The notes beneath the pieces were generated by a model, which was not told where the DNA came from, did no database searches, and was given only the letters and a program-made list of their open reading frames with translations. Positions 43,375-54,960 of a stretch of DNA of 64,000 nucleotides are shown one piece after another. The stretch spans positions 3,054,501-3,118,500 of the forward strand of contig NC_065917.1 of the NCBI RefSeq assembly GCF_905147045.1, read 5' to 3'. Each line of letters opens with the position of its first letter. Within the stretch, counting starts at the first letter, position 1. The DNA comes from Nymphalis io. Taxonomy: Eukaryota; Arthropoda; Insecta; Lepidoptera; Nymphalidae. A program made the position numbers and the translations under genes.

Positions 43375-43651
43375 TTTTTGTGATCTTTTCATTTTTACTG
43401 TTCTATGTAACCAGATATATAATTTAAGAGACATTTATTTTAATATTCAAATTATTATAATTAGTGTTCAGTGTCTGTTTAAAGCTATAAGAAATTGACT
43501 TCGATATAAAATTAGGATTTAAATATAATATCAATGTGAATAATCTAGAACAAGACGAGATATATAAAAATATGCTAATGTCTGTTAAGATTTTATCTTA
43601 AAAAATATAGTTTGACGTGGAAATGTCTCTTAATTTTTTACGTTATTTTAA

Positions 43652-44010
43652 TTAATAATGTCCTTCAGACCGATTTCGGCCACGGCGGTCAATCTTAAGA
43701 GATATTAGCCAACTACGCAGGAGATATTATAGTGCACGAGTGTGTGTGCAAACACAGGTGCACTCTCTATTCCTTAACTCTCATAATCCGATTGGACGGC
43801 AATCCGACACGACCGGAAATAGTTCAGGCGCAGGACCAACGGCTTTATGTGCTTTCCGAGGAACGGGAGTGGACACACTTCCTGACTCCGGGCTGCTACT
43901 GAGAATTTTCTGACAGAAAAATCCAATAACTTTTTATCGGCCCGACCTGAATTGAACCCAGGCCTTCCGGGTCTGCGGCCTTACACAAACCACTAGACTA
44001 ACGAGCCAGT
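43652..44010 (-). repeat. SINE-E, full length
   Basis: Antisense tail AATAATGTCCTTCAGACCGA, GGACGGCAATCCGACACGAC, GAGAATTTTCTGACAGAAAA and head complement ACCACTAGACTAACGAGCC. Confidence 0.92.
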
Positions 44011-44019
44011 AATTTTACT

Positions 44020-44880
44020 TTATACTCGTAATCTTAAAGGTTATTGAGACAAAAACGCGTTAATTGATTGTATTTACGATTAATCTAGAGCTGATGTTAG
44101 AGATTTTTGGTAAATTCCTTTTGGTTTCATTGTAATGACGAAAAAGAGCTTTTGGCGCTTACTACATTTTGTGTTCGCGAAAAAACATCTCCTGTCGCAT
44201 GTCATCCATACTTAATACATCTATTTGTTTCGTAATTCAGTCATTATCATATTTTAGTTAAAATACAATGTCATTATCATAATTTAGTTAAAATCAAAAT
44301 CGTTCACTGTTAAATTCATTTTTGCCTTGTAATTAGAAAAAGCATAGAAATGTGATGTCGTCTCGAGAGGAACGTCTGGTAGGTGCTACCCAGATGAGCC
44401 TAGAGAAAGTCCTATCTATAAATAAAAGTTCTGAAGCGATTTACAATAAAACAGGATAATTAGATATATTTCAACATATTTTGTTTTTGTGTAAATGATG
44501 TAATGTTTACGTAAATAATTAAAAACATTCTAATTAGTAATTGTAAAGCAAGCAGCGGTACGTTGATTTTAATTGACATGCGGCCTTATTTACTTCGTTT
44601 TAATCACCGATTTCTCTCTTTCCGTCTTCATTGATTTCACATACGAAAGAAGAAGACATAGCATTGTTTAACTAACGGTATCTGCGGCCTTATATTAGTC
44701 AATTTGATAGTCTCAATAAAAGTATATATATATACTAAATTTCTATCGACCTTGGACTAATCATTTATTGATTGCAATCGATCAGGAAATAAAAGTTGAA
44801 TCTTTAGTATTATCGATGTTTGAAAGGCCTTTGATAAGGTGTGCTTCTATATATATATATAGAACTTTTTTATTCGTTTC
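44020..44880. other. AT-rich unique sequence
   Basis: A near-tandem 25-base pair (ACAATGTCATTATCAT and its repeat, 44240-44290) is present. No gene or repeat family. Confidence 0.5.
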
Positions 44881-44888
44881 AAATCTTT

Positions 44889-45080
44889 GATATTTGTGTG
44901 CATGAACATGTCCGTTCGTCCTGAGTCTGGGTGTAATTATCTATATAAGTATGTATTTACAAAAGAAAAGTAGTATATGTAGTATATCAGTTGTCTGGTT
45001 TCCATAGTACGAGCTCTGCTTAGTTTGGGATCAGATGGCCGAGTGTGGATACTGTCCCGGGATATTATTACTATTATTAT
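44889..45080 (+). repeat. SINE-A, 5'-truncated (no head)
   Basis: GATATTTGTGTGCATGAACA to GGGATATTATTACTATTATT. Confidence 0.92.
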
Positions 45081-45431
45081 AGTTGTTTATTATTTCGACA
45101 CAGATTAAAAACCACTCCCACTTCATGCGTTTGAAATGCGTAAGGGTGTTTACCAGCGTGTTTATTAAAAAGGAATGTGCATTGTTGTGAATTTGGATTA
45201 GATCCTTTGTTGTGGATCAAAGTTTGTCTGGAATAGTTTGCGGTTCTAGCAATTGCTTTCAATATTATTACAGGTTTATAATATTATATGTAGATAGATA
45301 TTAATTAGAAATAGATAAGGTAAGTCCATGTCAAACTTAGCTTTACATATCGTGTTATCGTAGTGTCATTAATTAAGAATGCCGTCATGCGTTTTTAGTA
45401 CGATAAGTAATACGATGGATCAGAACGGGTA

Positions 45432-45699
45432 TTACCACTTTGTGGTAGGGCTTCGTGCAAGCTCGTCTTGTACCTCTCATTCATAAGATTTTCAAAGCAA
45501 TACTTTCTATTGTTCTTTTCGGTGTGAATGGTGAGTGAAATACTGTAACTATATTCATAAAGGACATTACATCTTAGTTCCCAAGTTTAGTGGCGCATAA
45601 TCGATGTAAGGGATTGAGATTACTTGCAGTCGAGACCACTTATCAGATATGATCCATTTGATTCGCCAACCTGTCAATCTATTTCAATAAATTAAAAAA
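45432..45699 (+). repeat. SINE-C, old copy
   Basis: TACCACTTTGTGGTAGGGC, GTGCAAGCTCGTCTTG, ACATCTTAGTTCCCAAG and an A-run. Confidence 0.82.
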
Positions 45700-45769
45700 A
45701 ACTGCAAATTAACCATAAATATTCGATTTATAACCTATTCTAATAGCAGAAGTAAACATAAATAAACCT

Positions 45770-45940
45770 TATATTTACATATTCCATGCGATTCGCTAAT
45801 AACTCTGCTGTATTACGCACTACAAACAGTTCTCGATTAATACATCTCTATATATAACACAACACTATTACACTTAACCACTTATATACACTAATTTTAC
45901 TTACAAAGTTCCGATAGCAACTTCGTAGACATTCAAAACG
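45770..45940 (-). repeat. Family G, inverted relative to 41388
   Basis: CGATTCGCTAATAACTCTGC, GTTCTCGATTAATACATCTC, CACTTAACCACTTATATACA and AAAGTTCCGATAGCAACTTC. Confidence 0.82.
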
Positions 45941-46090
45941 TCATTCGCGAATCCGCAATGAATATCACAGATTATTTAGATCTCGACCAATGGCGTCGCG
46001 TCATTTCAAGGTGAAACTTGTTTGTTCGTCTTCACTCATCCTGTGGTTGGAATAAGCTATGTGTACTACGCGGTAGTATTAACAAGCGAT
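45941..46090. other. Unassigned intron sequence
   Basis: No family recognised between family G and family H. Confidence 0.35.
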
Positions 46091-46252
46091 TCCGTGACGC
46101 CTCCGAAGAGATGGCGAGGGTACCACTGATATTTTAGTGGGTATTCCGATGTTCGGGCACACTGGTTGTCTTGGAAAACGGCAACTCCCACATACCTCCC
46201 CCCCACACTTTTAACCGTGGGGTAAAAGTGTTTTTCCAGCGATAAAGAAAAG
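46091..46252 (+). repeat. Family H retroelement 3' end, diverged
   Basis: GATTTTAGTGGGTATTCCGA-like words, AACCGTGGGGTAAAAGTG and TTTTTCCAGCGATAAAG. Confidence 0.5.
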
Positions 46253-46443
46253 GCTAATTGTGTACTACTTTGTACCTATCCTGTGTAACTTTAGTTCGTT
46301 ATCAGAATCAATAATTAACGACTTTGTTATCAATCAGTTTGTCTTAACCTTATCGTGGACTATAAATAAACGATTAATCCAACTTCTTAATTGGCAAGCG
46401 ATAACGAGCAAAATTACGTTATGTAATAAATAAGAATGTATAC

Positions 46444-46729
46444 AGTACAGTAACAGCCTGTGAATGTCCCACTGCTGGGCTAAGGCCTCCTCTCTCTTTT
46501 GGAGGAGAAGGTTCGGAGCTTATTCCAGCACGCTGCTCCAATGCGGTTTGTTGGAATACACATGTGGCAGAATTTCAGTGAAATTAGGCACATGCAGGTT
46601 TCCTTACGATGTTTTCCTTCACCGTATAGCACGAGATGAATTATAATCACAAATTAAGCAAATGAAAATCAAGTGGTGCTTGCCCTGGTTTGAATCCACG
46701 ATCATCGGTTAAGATTCACGCGTTCTTAC
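46444..46729 (-). repeat. SINE-B, head slightly truncated
   Basis: AGTACAGTAACAGCCTGTGA to GGTTAAGATTCACGCGTTCT. It abuts a SINE-E fragment directly. Confidence 0.93.
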
Positions 46730-46928
46730 GACACGACCGGACCGGACGGCAATCCGAATCCGACGTGTCGGATTGCCGTCCCATCATAGTATGAGAGTTA
46801 GGGAATAGAGAGTGCACCTGTGTTTGCGCACACACTTGTGCACTATAATATCTCCTGCGCAGTTGGCTAATCTCTCTTGAGATTGGCCGCCGTGGCCGAA
46901 ATCGGTCTGGAGGACATTATTATTATTG
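46730..46928 (+). repeat. SINE-E 3' part with a hairpin at its 5' end
   Basis: From the palindromic GGACGGCAATCCGA / TCGGATTGCCGTCC arms (46742-46779) to GAAATCGGTCTGGAGGACAT and (TAT)n. Head absent. Confidence 0.9.
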
Positions 46929-47091
46929 TTTATGTAATTATAAAAGGCGAACTATACAACACTAATAGAAATCATATCATATTTAAATATACTTAAACTA
47001 ATTAAAAACAAACGCTACAAACTTTTCCATCGTGCGTTATTTTCCACAGGAAGTTGGAGGGGTTTCTCGAAGCCCTGATTTATTTGCTGGT

Positions 47092-47337
47092 CTTTTATTT
47101 TATAAGAAATGGTAGGCGGGCGAGCATATGGGCCACCTGATGGTAAGTAGTCGCCAACGCCCATAGACATTGGCGTTGTAAGAAATGTTAATGTCCCTTG
47201 TGCCTTTAACTACACTGGCTCACTCACCCTTCAAATCGTAACACAACAATACCAAGTACTGCTGTTTTGAGGTAGAATATCTGATGAGTGGGTGGTACGT
47301 ACCCAGACGAGCTTGCACAAAGCCTTATCACCAGTAA
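47092..47337 (-). repeat. SINE-C, near full length
   Basis: TAAGAAATGGTAGGCGGGCG to GCCTTATCACCAGTAA. About 40 bp around the CGCTTACATCGCC region are deleted. Confidence 0.92.
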
Positions 47338-47339
47338 GT

Positions 47340-47760
47340 CTTCAATTTATAAACACAAATATCATCTTATAATATATGAGTTGTTTGATGCTCGTACTTT
47401 GTTTTGATCGATGTCGGTTAAATGTTTTGATAACCACTCGTGCATGAATCGTCAAACACATTGAAAACGCTATAAAAACATTCGATTCTGTTAAGGCTTA
47501 TCCCGTTCAGATAGTGTGACCATTAATGATGTTTAATAACGGGACACACTAATATTATAAACGCGAAACTCTCTGCCTGATACGCTTTCACGGCAAAAAC
47601 ACTAAACTGGTGTATTTACAAGATTTACTTGTATGTAATTACAAGAAGGACATAGGTGGAAGGTGAAGCCGTGGGCGAAAACCATTACCTACCTACTCAC
47701 GATGTATATACATTGTACGCAAATCCTTTTCAAAATATAATTTCAGGTTTCAAGTAAATC
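47340..47760. other. AT-rich sequence with a family D copy
   Basis: D-like: ATTATAAACGCGAAACTCTC at 47552 and AAGCCGTGGGCGAAAACC at 47663. Confidence 0.5.
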
Positions 47761-47784
47761 TAAAAAATTACTTACTTCATAAAG

Positions 47785-48086
47785 GAGCCGAGATGGTCCA
47801 GTGGTAAGAACGCTTGAATCTTAACCGATGATCGTGGGTTCGAACCCGGGCAAGCACCGCTGAATTTTCATGTGCTTAATTTTTGATTATAATTCAACTC
47901 GTGCTTACGGTGAAGGAAAACATCGTGAGGAAACCTGCATGTGTCTGATTTCACCGAAATTCTACCACATGTGTATTCCACCAATCCGCATTGGCGCAGC
48001 GTTGTGGAATAAGCTCCAAAACCTTCTTCTCAAATAAAGGAGAGGAGGCCTTAGCCCAGCGGTGGGACATTCATCGGCTGTTACGA
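47785..48086 (+). repeat. SINE-B, full length, with duplication
   Basis: GAGCCGAGATGGTCCAGTGG to CATTCATCGGCTGTTACG. TTACTTCATA is at 47772-47781 and 48087-48096. Confidence 0.95.
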
Positions 48087-48304
48087 TTACTTCATATGAA
48101 TTTCACCAGTATGAAGTAGGAACGAACAGTTATACGATTTAAGTTCAAATCAATATCGATTATTCGAGCATTGAACACGTGTATCCGCGACACAAGCGTA
48201 AGTGCTGTCACCCTAAAAAGTTTAGTTTTTACTCCCACTTTTTGCAGCATCGTTTTATTTCTGTTTTTTGTTTATTAAATCAAAAATAAATTTGTTTATT
48301 ATTT

Positions 48305-48480
48305 TATTTTAAACTAGCTTTACCCCGCGGTTTAGGGCGGGGGGGGGGTCTGTGTCGTAAGGTGTTAATGTCTAGGGTTCAAGATTGCTACATACCAAAT
48401 TTCATCACAATCGCGTAGTGGTTTAGCCGTGAAAGCGTAACAGACATTATAGAAGTGTAAATATTTTAAGTCAAAATCTA
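48305..48480 (+). repeat. Family D copy
   Basis: AACTAGCTTTACCCCGCGG, CCAAATTTCATCACAATCGC and TTTAGCCGTGAAAGCGTAAC. Confidence 0.6.
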
Positions 48481-48550
48481 TTTTATTTATTTAATCGACA
48501 TTTTATTATTTTTACAAAAGTGGTCAGGATTGAACCTGCGACTTTTACAT

Positions 48551-48622
48551 TTAGGTGGTAGAATGTGTAATGTGTGGGTGGTACCTCCCCAGATGCACTT
48601 ACAAAGCCCTACCACCAAGTAA
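48551..48622 (-). repeat. SINE-C, head fragment
   Basis: TTAGGTGGTAGAATGTGTAA and AAAGCCCTACCACCAAGTAA. Confidence 0.72.
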
Positions 48623-48624
48623 AT

Positions 48625-50600
48625 GGCGAAAATTTCTTAGTATGATTGCATAGAACTCTTTAGTAATGATATAACCTAATAATTAAACGTGCTCTCCGTG
48701 ATACGACCAAGGCTATTATGTTGATAACATTAAAAGCATCGATACACGGTATCGGAATATATCGCGATACAATGTCATTTAAATTTCGTCGGTTAATATA
48801 TTTAGCACGTGTCACATTGTAGGTTACAAATTATAATACGTACGCCTGTTGTTGTCCCCTCCTTTGCTCGTCACGTGGGGCGATTTTTAAAAACCGAGAT
48901 GTCCCCTACCAATGGTTGGATTACTTTTTTTTTTTTTAATTATTGTGCTCTTTTCGTTTCTGTGTTCGTTCGTTCTAATCGATTTTAATTCGATTTGTCG
49001 TTGGCGTAAAGAAACGAGTATTTCAAATCGAAATTAAAATGTGTTTTGCGGTTATGCGTATCGGTTTGTTAAATTAAGCGTAAATATAATATTATTAAAC
49101 CATATTCATTTGATATTTGTGATTAGGTATACAACTTATCAAGTAGCTGAAATACATATATATATATATAGTTTAAAGAACATAAAATTCATGTTTGACA
49201 CGTCAAAAGTCTAAATTTAAAGCTGCGAATCGCGGCTTCTTATATAAACAGTTTTATGTATATTAAATTAGTATTTTTTTTCAGTTATGATTTACAAAAC
49301 ATATTTATGTATATTTATCTATATAAATAGACTTAGTAATCGGTCTGTATTATTTCATATCTAATCTCTAACCTTATCGTGCATTTGTGAAAAATTTGTC
49401 TGGCATAATCTCTTAAACTACTGAAATAATATAAAATTAATCTCCACTTTTAATATTGTTAATTTTTATATTGTTATATCTATATTTCCTCGAAGTACAG
49501 ATGATTTCTACGTTTCATACTGAGTTTGTTTTTTTATTAAAAATGGTTAAAAATGTTTTTGGTATCGTAAACTAACGAAACATGCGTTTCACGATAAATA
49601 AATTATCGATGAATAGTAATTTAATGTTTTTCAATTGCATAGGTTTTGTTCAAAGTTGTAAGTAAACGTAACAATTGTTTAGGAATTGGTGTGATGTGAT
49701 TAAATTCCTAACTAAGTTTGTCTTGAGGATATTTGTTAATTGATATTTGAGAGGAATGGAACTATATATGATAGTCGATTGAGGGCTCTTGAAATGTACT
49801 GTTACATACTAGAACATTACATTAAATCAGAGTTGAAATAGCAGTGGTTCTTGTATAATATTAAAAACGATTAAGTTTATTTATTTTTAAAGTATTCTTT
49901 ATAAACCTATTGATATTATAAACGTGAGAGTTTGAGATTATATAGACGAGGTTTTGGGTGAAATTTAGAATACAGATAGCTTACGCCCTGATTTAATATC
50001 AGCAAGCACCCCTCCACAAGCTGTTGTTGTTGCGAATTGAAACTAGTGTTCGTTATAATATTTAAAAAACGGACCATGACAATTGATTCAATACGGTGAT
50101 AGTTACACATAAACATTTCATTATCTAACTTAACTTTGACTGTGACACTTGCATAAAATATTAAATATAAATATTAATACGAAACGGATTTTCATGCTGT
50201 TTTCAAAAATGGACGGCGTTATTCATGAGGAAGGATCAGATGCAAATTGTCCGATATGACAATGTCGAAGATTGCCTTGCTCGCCGCGTAAACCAATGGT
50301 TTATATATGTATTACGATACAAACCTTTTAGTAAGACCCTTATTATCCCCGTGCGATAGCCAGGGCTTTCCCTAACAGGGGTGAGGGCGAGGTTTTAGAT
50401 ATATAAATGGTCATTCCTGTGTATTCAAGCTCCCTTCAGACCAAATTTCGACAAATTGGCTCAGTGGCTTAACCGTGACCAACATACAGGTATTCTGAGT
50501 CATTTTCGAATACATAATTGACGTCGATAATACCGTACAGCTGTTCTTTATGAATAAACTAAACTTATCGCAGAGCATATTATATGTGAGAACATGCATT
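48625..50600. other. Long unique AT-rich stretch, only weak repeat traces
   Basis: No SINE-A/B/C/E copy in almost 2 kb. D-like traces at 49910-49990 (ATAAACGTGAGAGTTTGAGA) and 50340-50480 (CAAATTTCGACAAATTGGC). No host exon found. Confidence 0.5.
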
Positions 50601-50609
50601 GACTATAAT

Positions 50610-50705
50610 TATTATATTATTTAAAGAATACACGCATCATAATAGCGTATTGAGATAAGTCGTGAGATCTCACAGAATAACATTTCAATGATGACCTTAT
50701 GTAAC
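50610..50705. mobile_element. Family J, partial copy 4
   Basis: GAATACACGCATCATAATAG, GCGTATTGAGATAAGTCG and ACAGAATAACATTTC. Confidence 0.5.
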
Positions 50706-50799
50706 TTTCTCGCTCGAAATATTATATAAAGACTATTTTAAGATAAAACCACGATAAAAGGTAACTAATAAACGTAACTACCAATCCACGGTGGGAGTG

Positions 50800-50857
50800 G
50801 TGGTGGTGGTGACTTTATATATGTATTATATATATATATATAATACATATATAAAGT
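50800..50857. repeat. (GGT)n run and first of two perfect AT palindromes
   Basis: A GTGGTGGTGGTGG run leads into a perfect 46-bp palindrome at 50812-50857 that starts ACTTTATATATG and ends CATATATAAAGT. Confidence 0.97.
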
Positions 50858-50896
50858 GGTGGTGGTCATATATATGACCACCACCACTTTATATAT
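50847..50896. repeat. Second perfect palindrome (50 bp), overlapping the first
   Basis: Arms of 25 bases around the axis between 50871 and 50872. The core is AGTGGTGGTGGTCATA followed by its mirror TATGACCACCACCACT, flanked by AT tracts. Confidence 0.97.
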
Positions 50897-50899
50897 ATA

Positions 50900-51335
50900 T
50901 TAAGGATAATCTGTCACAATTCGTTAAAATGAATATATAAATGGAACTAAAAATAAATCAATTTTAATATAATCGTTTTTTCTTCGTCTTACATTTTGTT
51001 ACTTATTTATGAACTACTTTTCAAAATGTGTCTAATTTATATATATGTATTATATCTTAATAATGTATATAAATATACATATAACATCTATCGTATAAGT
51101 GCATACTTGTAGTAATAATTATCTAAAAGTAACTAGTGTTCAAAATATTGAATGCAATAAATATCAGTTTTATTATTGTTATTATATTCTAAAAAAACAA
51201 CCAAGACAACCTAATATAGAAATGATTGATACACAGTAATATTAATTTCTCTCCTCTCTCCTCATCATCATTCATTTGAGATTTGAAAGAAAAAGATAGC
51301 AATGTTCGACTAATCATCTCCTAAACAATATTTAT
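50900..51335. other. AT-rich unique sequence
   Basis: Nothing recognised. Confidence 0.5.
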
Positions 51336-51338
51336 ATA

Positions 51339-51642
51339 CCGTAACCGCCTGTGAATGTCCCACAGCTGGGCTAAAGGCCTCTTCTCCTCTTTTTGAGGAG
51401 AAGGTTTGGAGCTTATTCCACCACGCTGCTCCAATGCGGGTTGGTGGAATACACATGTGGCAGAATTTCAGTGAAATTAGACACATGTAGGTTTTCTCAC
51501 GATGTTTTCCTTCGCCGTAAAGCACGAGATGAATTATAATCACAAATTAAGCACATGAAAATTCAGTGGTGCTTGCCCGGGTTTGAACCCACGATCATCG
51601 GTTAAGATTCACATGTTCTTACCACTTTGCCATCTCGGCTCT
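51339..51642 (-). repeat. SINE-B, full length
   Basis: CGTAACCGCCTGTGAATGTC to CTTTGCCATCTCGGCTC. The 8-base ATTTATAT occurs at both flanks, a possible imperfect duplication. Confidence 0.95.
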
Positions 51643-51764
51643 AACATTTATATGTAAAGCCGCAAAGGTTTACTCGTTTTTTTTTCAATATACAGCGATT
51701 ATTCTTCATTGCCAGTAGTGCCATTTTATGTCAACCCATTTAAAAGCTCACTCGTCACAGAGCT

Positions 51765-51890
51765 CACACGCGAACCGACTTATGGTGATATACTATTTTG
51801 ACGCGTGTATTCTTGTAATTCTATCATTATAACGGTCAATGTCGCATATCACCATCTGACATTTCACGACCGTTTCCTACGATGAGTTAC
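51765..51890. mobile_element. Family J, copy 5
   Basis: GGTGATATACTATTTTGACG, GTGTATTCTTGTAATTCTAT, CATCTGACATTTCACGACCG. Confidence 0.7.
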
Positions 51891-52244
51891 GAATTTGTTC
51901 ATACACAATAGCCCAAGTAGTCGATTTATAATGAACTAGTTTTTAATGTGATGTAATTTTGTCACATCATATTAAAAACCGTAACATAATATGTAGCTTA
52001 TATTTCAAGATATAACCAAACCGAATTATGTCGAAATCGGTTTTGCTTGCCTTGAAATATTTAGTTCTTCAATATTACGGAAATAAAATAAGTATTGACA
52101 TCTATAAAATATATACTTATTTAATTAATTATCTAGTATATTTTACATAACGTGAAAATAATATTATATAAAATATAAACACATATAACTCTCGATAAAT
52201 GAGACGTAAACGAAAATAAAATATATCGAATGTGAAAGGTGAGT

Positions 52245-52390
52245 GATATCTGATACACAATCGACATTCATTCGAGTAACGCGACCTTCGTAATACGTCC
52301 GAGTGAAACGGCACGAGTCCGAGCGAGGGAGACGGAACCGGCAATGTGTTGTGCGGTAGCCACGCCGCAACTTTTAGGTTATATTTCGAC
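52245..52390. other. GC-rich, CpG-containing unique island
   Basis: Unlike its surroundings it is rich in CG (GTAACGCGACCTTCG, CGAGTCCGAGCGAGGGAG, GCCACGCCGC) and matches no repeat here. It could be a regulatory element. Neither strand gives a start exon that joins larp in frame at a good donor. Confidence 0.3.
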
Positions 52391-52574
52391 AAACGTGATA
52401 ATAAAACTTTTAAATAACCATTCTTAGTGTTGTTATATAATATATATTGTGTTTTAGTGATTGTTATGTGATATTTTATTATGTAATATAAATATAGGTA
52501 TTAAATTATAGTTTTGTATTGTAATTGTTCCGTATTCAAATACGTTTAAATTTTTATATATTTTTTTTTAAATT

Positions 52575-52836
52575 TACGCTTTGTCCAAGCCCGTCTGGAT
52601 AAATGCCACGGTTATATATTTACCGCAAAACTGTAATACTTTTTATTGTCGTGTTTATTATTGAAACGTGAGTGAGCCAGTGTTACAAGGGACATAACAT
52701 CTTAATCATCAAGGTTGGTGGCGCGTTGATACGCATTGAAGATAGTTTATATGTCATACAGTGCCTTTCTCTATGTGCAGTGGTGACCGCTTACCGTCAT
52801 GTGGTCCATGAATTTTATTTATATTAAATAAAAAAA
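52575..52836 (+). repeat. SINE-C, old copy
   Basis: GCTTTGTCCAAGCCCGTCTG, AACGTGAGTGAGCCAGTG, CAAGGTTGGTGGCGCG and TTACCGTCATGTGG. Confidence 0.85.
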
Positions 52837-52983
52837 TCTCTTTCGTTGAAATTATTAATACGTATATAAAGAGTGGAGTAGTTAGTTATACTTTTGTTTT
52901 GTAAAACAATCCTAGTTGCCGTGTTTATCAGCTGTCTGTGTTTTCATATATTCGTTCTTAGAGTATGTTAGTTTTTCATCTGA

Positions 52984-53314
52984 CTGCCCCGTCGGTCTAG
53001 CGGCTAGATATAAGGCCGCAGATCCCGAGGTCACGGGTTCAAAGCCCAGGTCGAGCCAATAACTTAACTAAGTTATTGTGTTTTTCCGTCGAATAATCTC
53101 ATTAGCAGCCTGTAGTGTTGAAGAAGAAAGTGTGTACACTCCCTTGCCTCGGAAATCACGTTATTCCGTTGGTGCTGAGCCTGAACTCGTTCCGATCATA
53201 TCGGATTGTCGTCCAATCGGATTATGAGAGTGAGAGAATAGAGTGCACCTGTGTTTGCGCACCCTTGTGCACTTGTGTGTCTCCTTTGGTCGTCGTGGCC
53301 GAAATCGGTCACAG
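52984..53314 (+). repeat. SINE-E, full-length sense copy
   Basis: Head CTGCCCCGTCGGTCTAGCGG with A box GGTCTAGCGGCTAG and B box GGGTTCAAAGCC, body as in the family, ending CGTGGCCGAAATCGGTC. The (ATT) tail is lost. Confidence 0.92.
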
Positions 53315-53319
53315 TGTTC

Positions 53320-53860
53320 ACAAGAAAGCCAGGCAGTTATCGTACCAGGGCCGTAAAGTTATCGTACATGGAGCGAAATTATCGTTCATCAGGATAATGA
53401 TTATAATATACAATAATATTATACAAGATCACAACAATATATTTTAAATAACTTATAATTATAGTTGAAATTACCAGTAAACTAATAAAAAAAAAATACA
53501 AGAACCCAACACTCCACAACAAACCTGGATCGGTGATTGAAAGACAGTAGCAACCAATAATACGAGCGGCTGTAAAACCAATTGTAGTTTGCTATTGATG
53601 TGTAATTATCAAATTTTGCATCATAATGGAAGTTATTGTACGCTATATATCTATGTACCATTGCACATCGTAATTGTACGATAATTATCGTACGATTGTT
53701 AACCCCGATCGATCAGCAGGTCACGTTCATCACCATCATTAGTTCTCAATCTGTTATAGATGTCTAGGTTAGTAAAGTTAACTATAGGAATTAAGAATGT
53801 CAGGATCGTTTTCGCTTGCATATAATTAAATCGATTGCTTTTTTTTTTTTTGTATGTCAA
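53320..53860. other. Unique AT-rich sequence with short tandem GTTATCGTAC words
   Basis: TTATCGTAC-type words recur at 53338, 53358 and 53690. No gene was recognised. Confidence 0.4.
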
Positions 53861-53879
53861 ATAAATAAACCGTTAACGA

Positions 53880-54085
53880 AGGCTCGTAATTGGAGGTTTT
53901 CGGAGTATATTCCACCACGATACTGCAATATAGATTGGTAGAAACATACGTGATAGGATATCATATAAAACAGATGAATTATAAAACGTAAATTAAGCAC
54001 AAAATAAGTTGTGCTCGCCACGTTTCGAACTCGCGGGCATTTGTTATAATATCCACGCGTTCCAACCACTGGGCTATCGCACACG
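53880..54085 (-). repeat. SINE-B, old copy
   Basis: GGAGTATATTCCACCACGAT, TAAATTAAGCACAAAATAAG, CCACTGGGCTATCGC. Head identifiable, 3' end lost. Confidence 0.75.
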
Positions 54086-54294
54086 ATACATTCAAGTCCA
54101 CTCAGTATACAAACGGATAAACGTACGTATTTATATTGTTAGTAAATATCGCGGATGTAAAAGAAATCCCAGGAAATATGTTGTATATATATTTTATACG
54201 CGATAAGTAAATAATTCGCGGTTTATTTAATTATCTATATTATATACGGTTAAGTCATTAAATAGAAATTATATACAAATATTATAATTGTGAA

Positions 54295-54363
54295 AGTAAC
54301 TCGGTATGTCTTGTCTATGGTCGTATTTTGATGAAATGTTGTATGAAGCAAGCTTGAACCCCG
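54295..54363 (+). repeat. Family D, left part, split by SINE-B
   Basis: GTATTTTGATGAAATGTTGT and GAAGCAAGCTTGAACCC. It resumes at 54493. Confidence 0.65.
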
Positions 54364-54376
54364 GGAGAGAACATAC

Positions 54377-54479
54377 TGTAACAGCCTGTGAATGTCCCAC
54401 TGCTGGGCTAAAGGCCTCCTCTCCTCTTTTTGAGGAGAAGGTTTGGAGCTTATTCCACCACGCTGCTCCAATGCGGGTT
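54377..54479 (-). repeat. SINE-B, 5'-truncated, inserted in family D, with duplication
   Basis: TGTAACAGCCTGTGAATGTC to TCCAATGCGGGTT. GGAGAGAACATAC is at 54364-54376 and 54480-54492. Confidence 0.95.
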
Positions 54480-54492
54480 GGAGAGAACATAC

Positions 54493-54570
54493 GCTACATT
54501 TTATTTACCTAATTGCTGACCCCTTTTCCCAAACGCGCGGACGAAAACTGGAAAAGGTCATATTCATTCG
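54493..54570 (+). repeat. Family D, right part
   Basis: CTAATTGCTGACCCCTTTTC and GCGGACGAAAACTGGAAAAG. Confidence 0.55.
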
Positions 54571-54574
54571 CGAT

Positions 54575-54815
54575 AAGTAAACAATTCGCTGCTTAATTTT
54601 TTATCCATATTATATATGTTTTAAGTATTAAATAGAAATTATATATATATATTATTGTTTTACGTAATATTTATAATTATGTGACCTCGATATTTATTAT
54701 TATTTATCAGAATTAACATATATACATACATATGTATTTAATGATAAATAATTTTGATATTTTATACATAAGTATGTATATAAAAGAGTCTGAGAACAAA
54801 CACGAATACGTCGTG
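54575..54815. other. AT-rich unique sequence
   Basis: A piece near 54574-54650 repeats the words at 54200-54270 (GATAAGTAAATAATTCGC-like, TTAAGTCATTAAATAG-like), a local direct repeat around the D/SINE-B block. Confidence 0.45.
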
Positions 54816-54960
54816 AAATATCAAAAAGTGATATTCGACCTTGATTGTGATAATTATAATATTTAAATGATACAAGAATCAAAATAGCGTAACATCGTAA
54901 GTCGATATACGACATTTCACAATTGAGCAACGATAACTAATATTGTTCTTACAGCACTGC
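54815..54960. mobile_element. Family J, copy 6
   Basis: GATACAAGAATCAAAATAGC, GTAACATCGTAAGTCG, CGACATTTCACAATTGAG. The right end (TTGTTCTTACAGCACTG) also matches the flank of copy 1. Confidence 0.6.

Noticed and set aside
45077..45262. 61-residue minus-strand ORF
   Set aside because: It has no recognisable motif, and its length is expected by chance.
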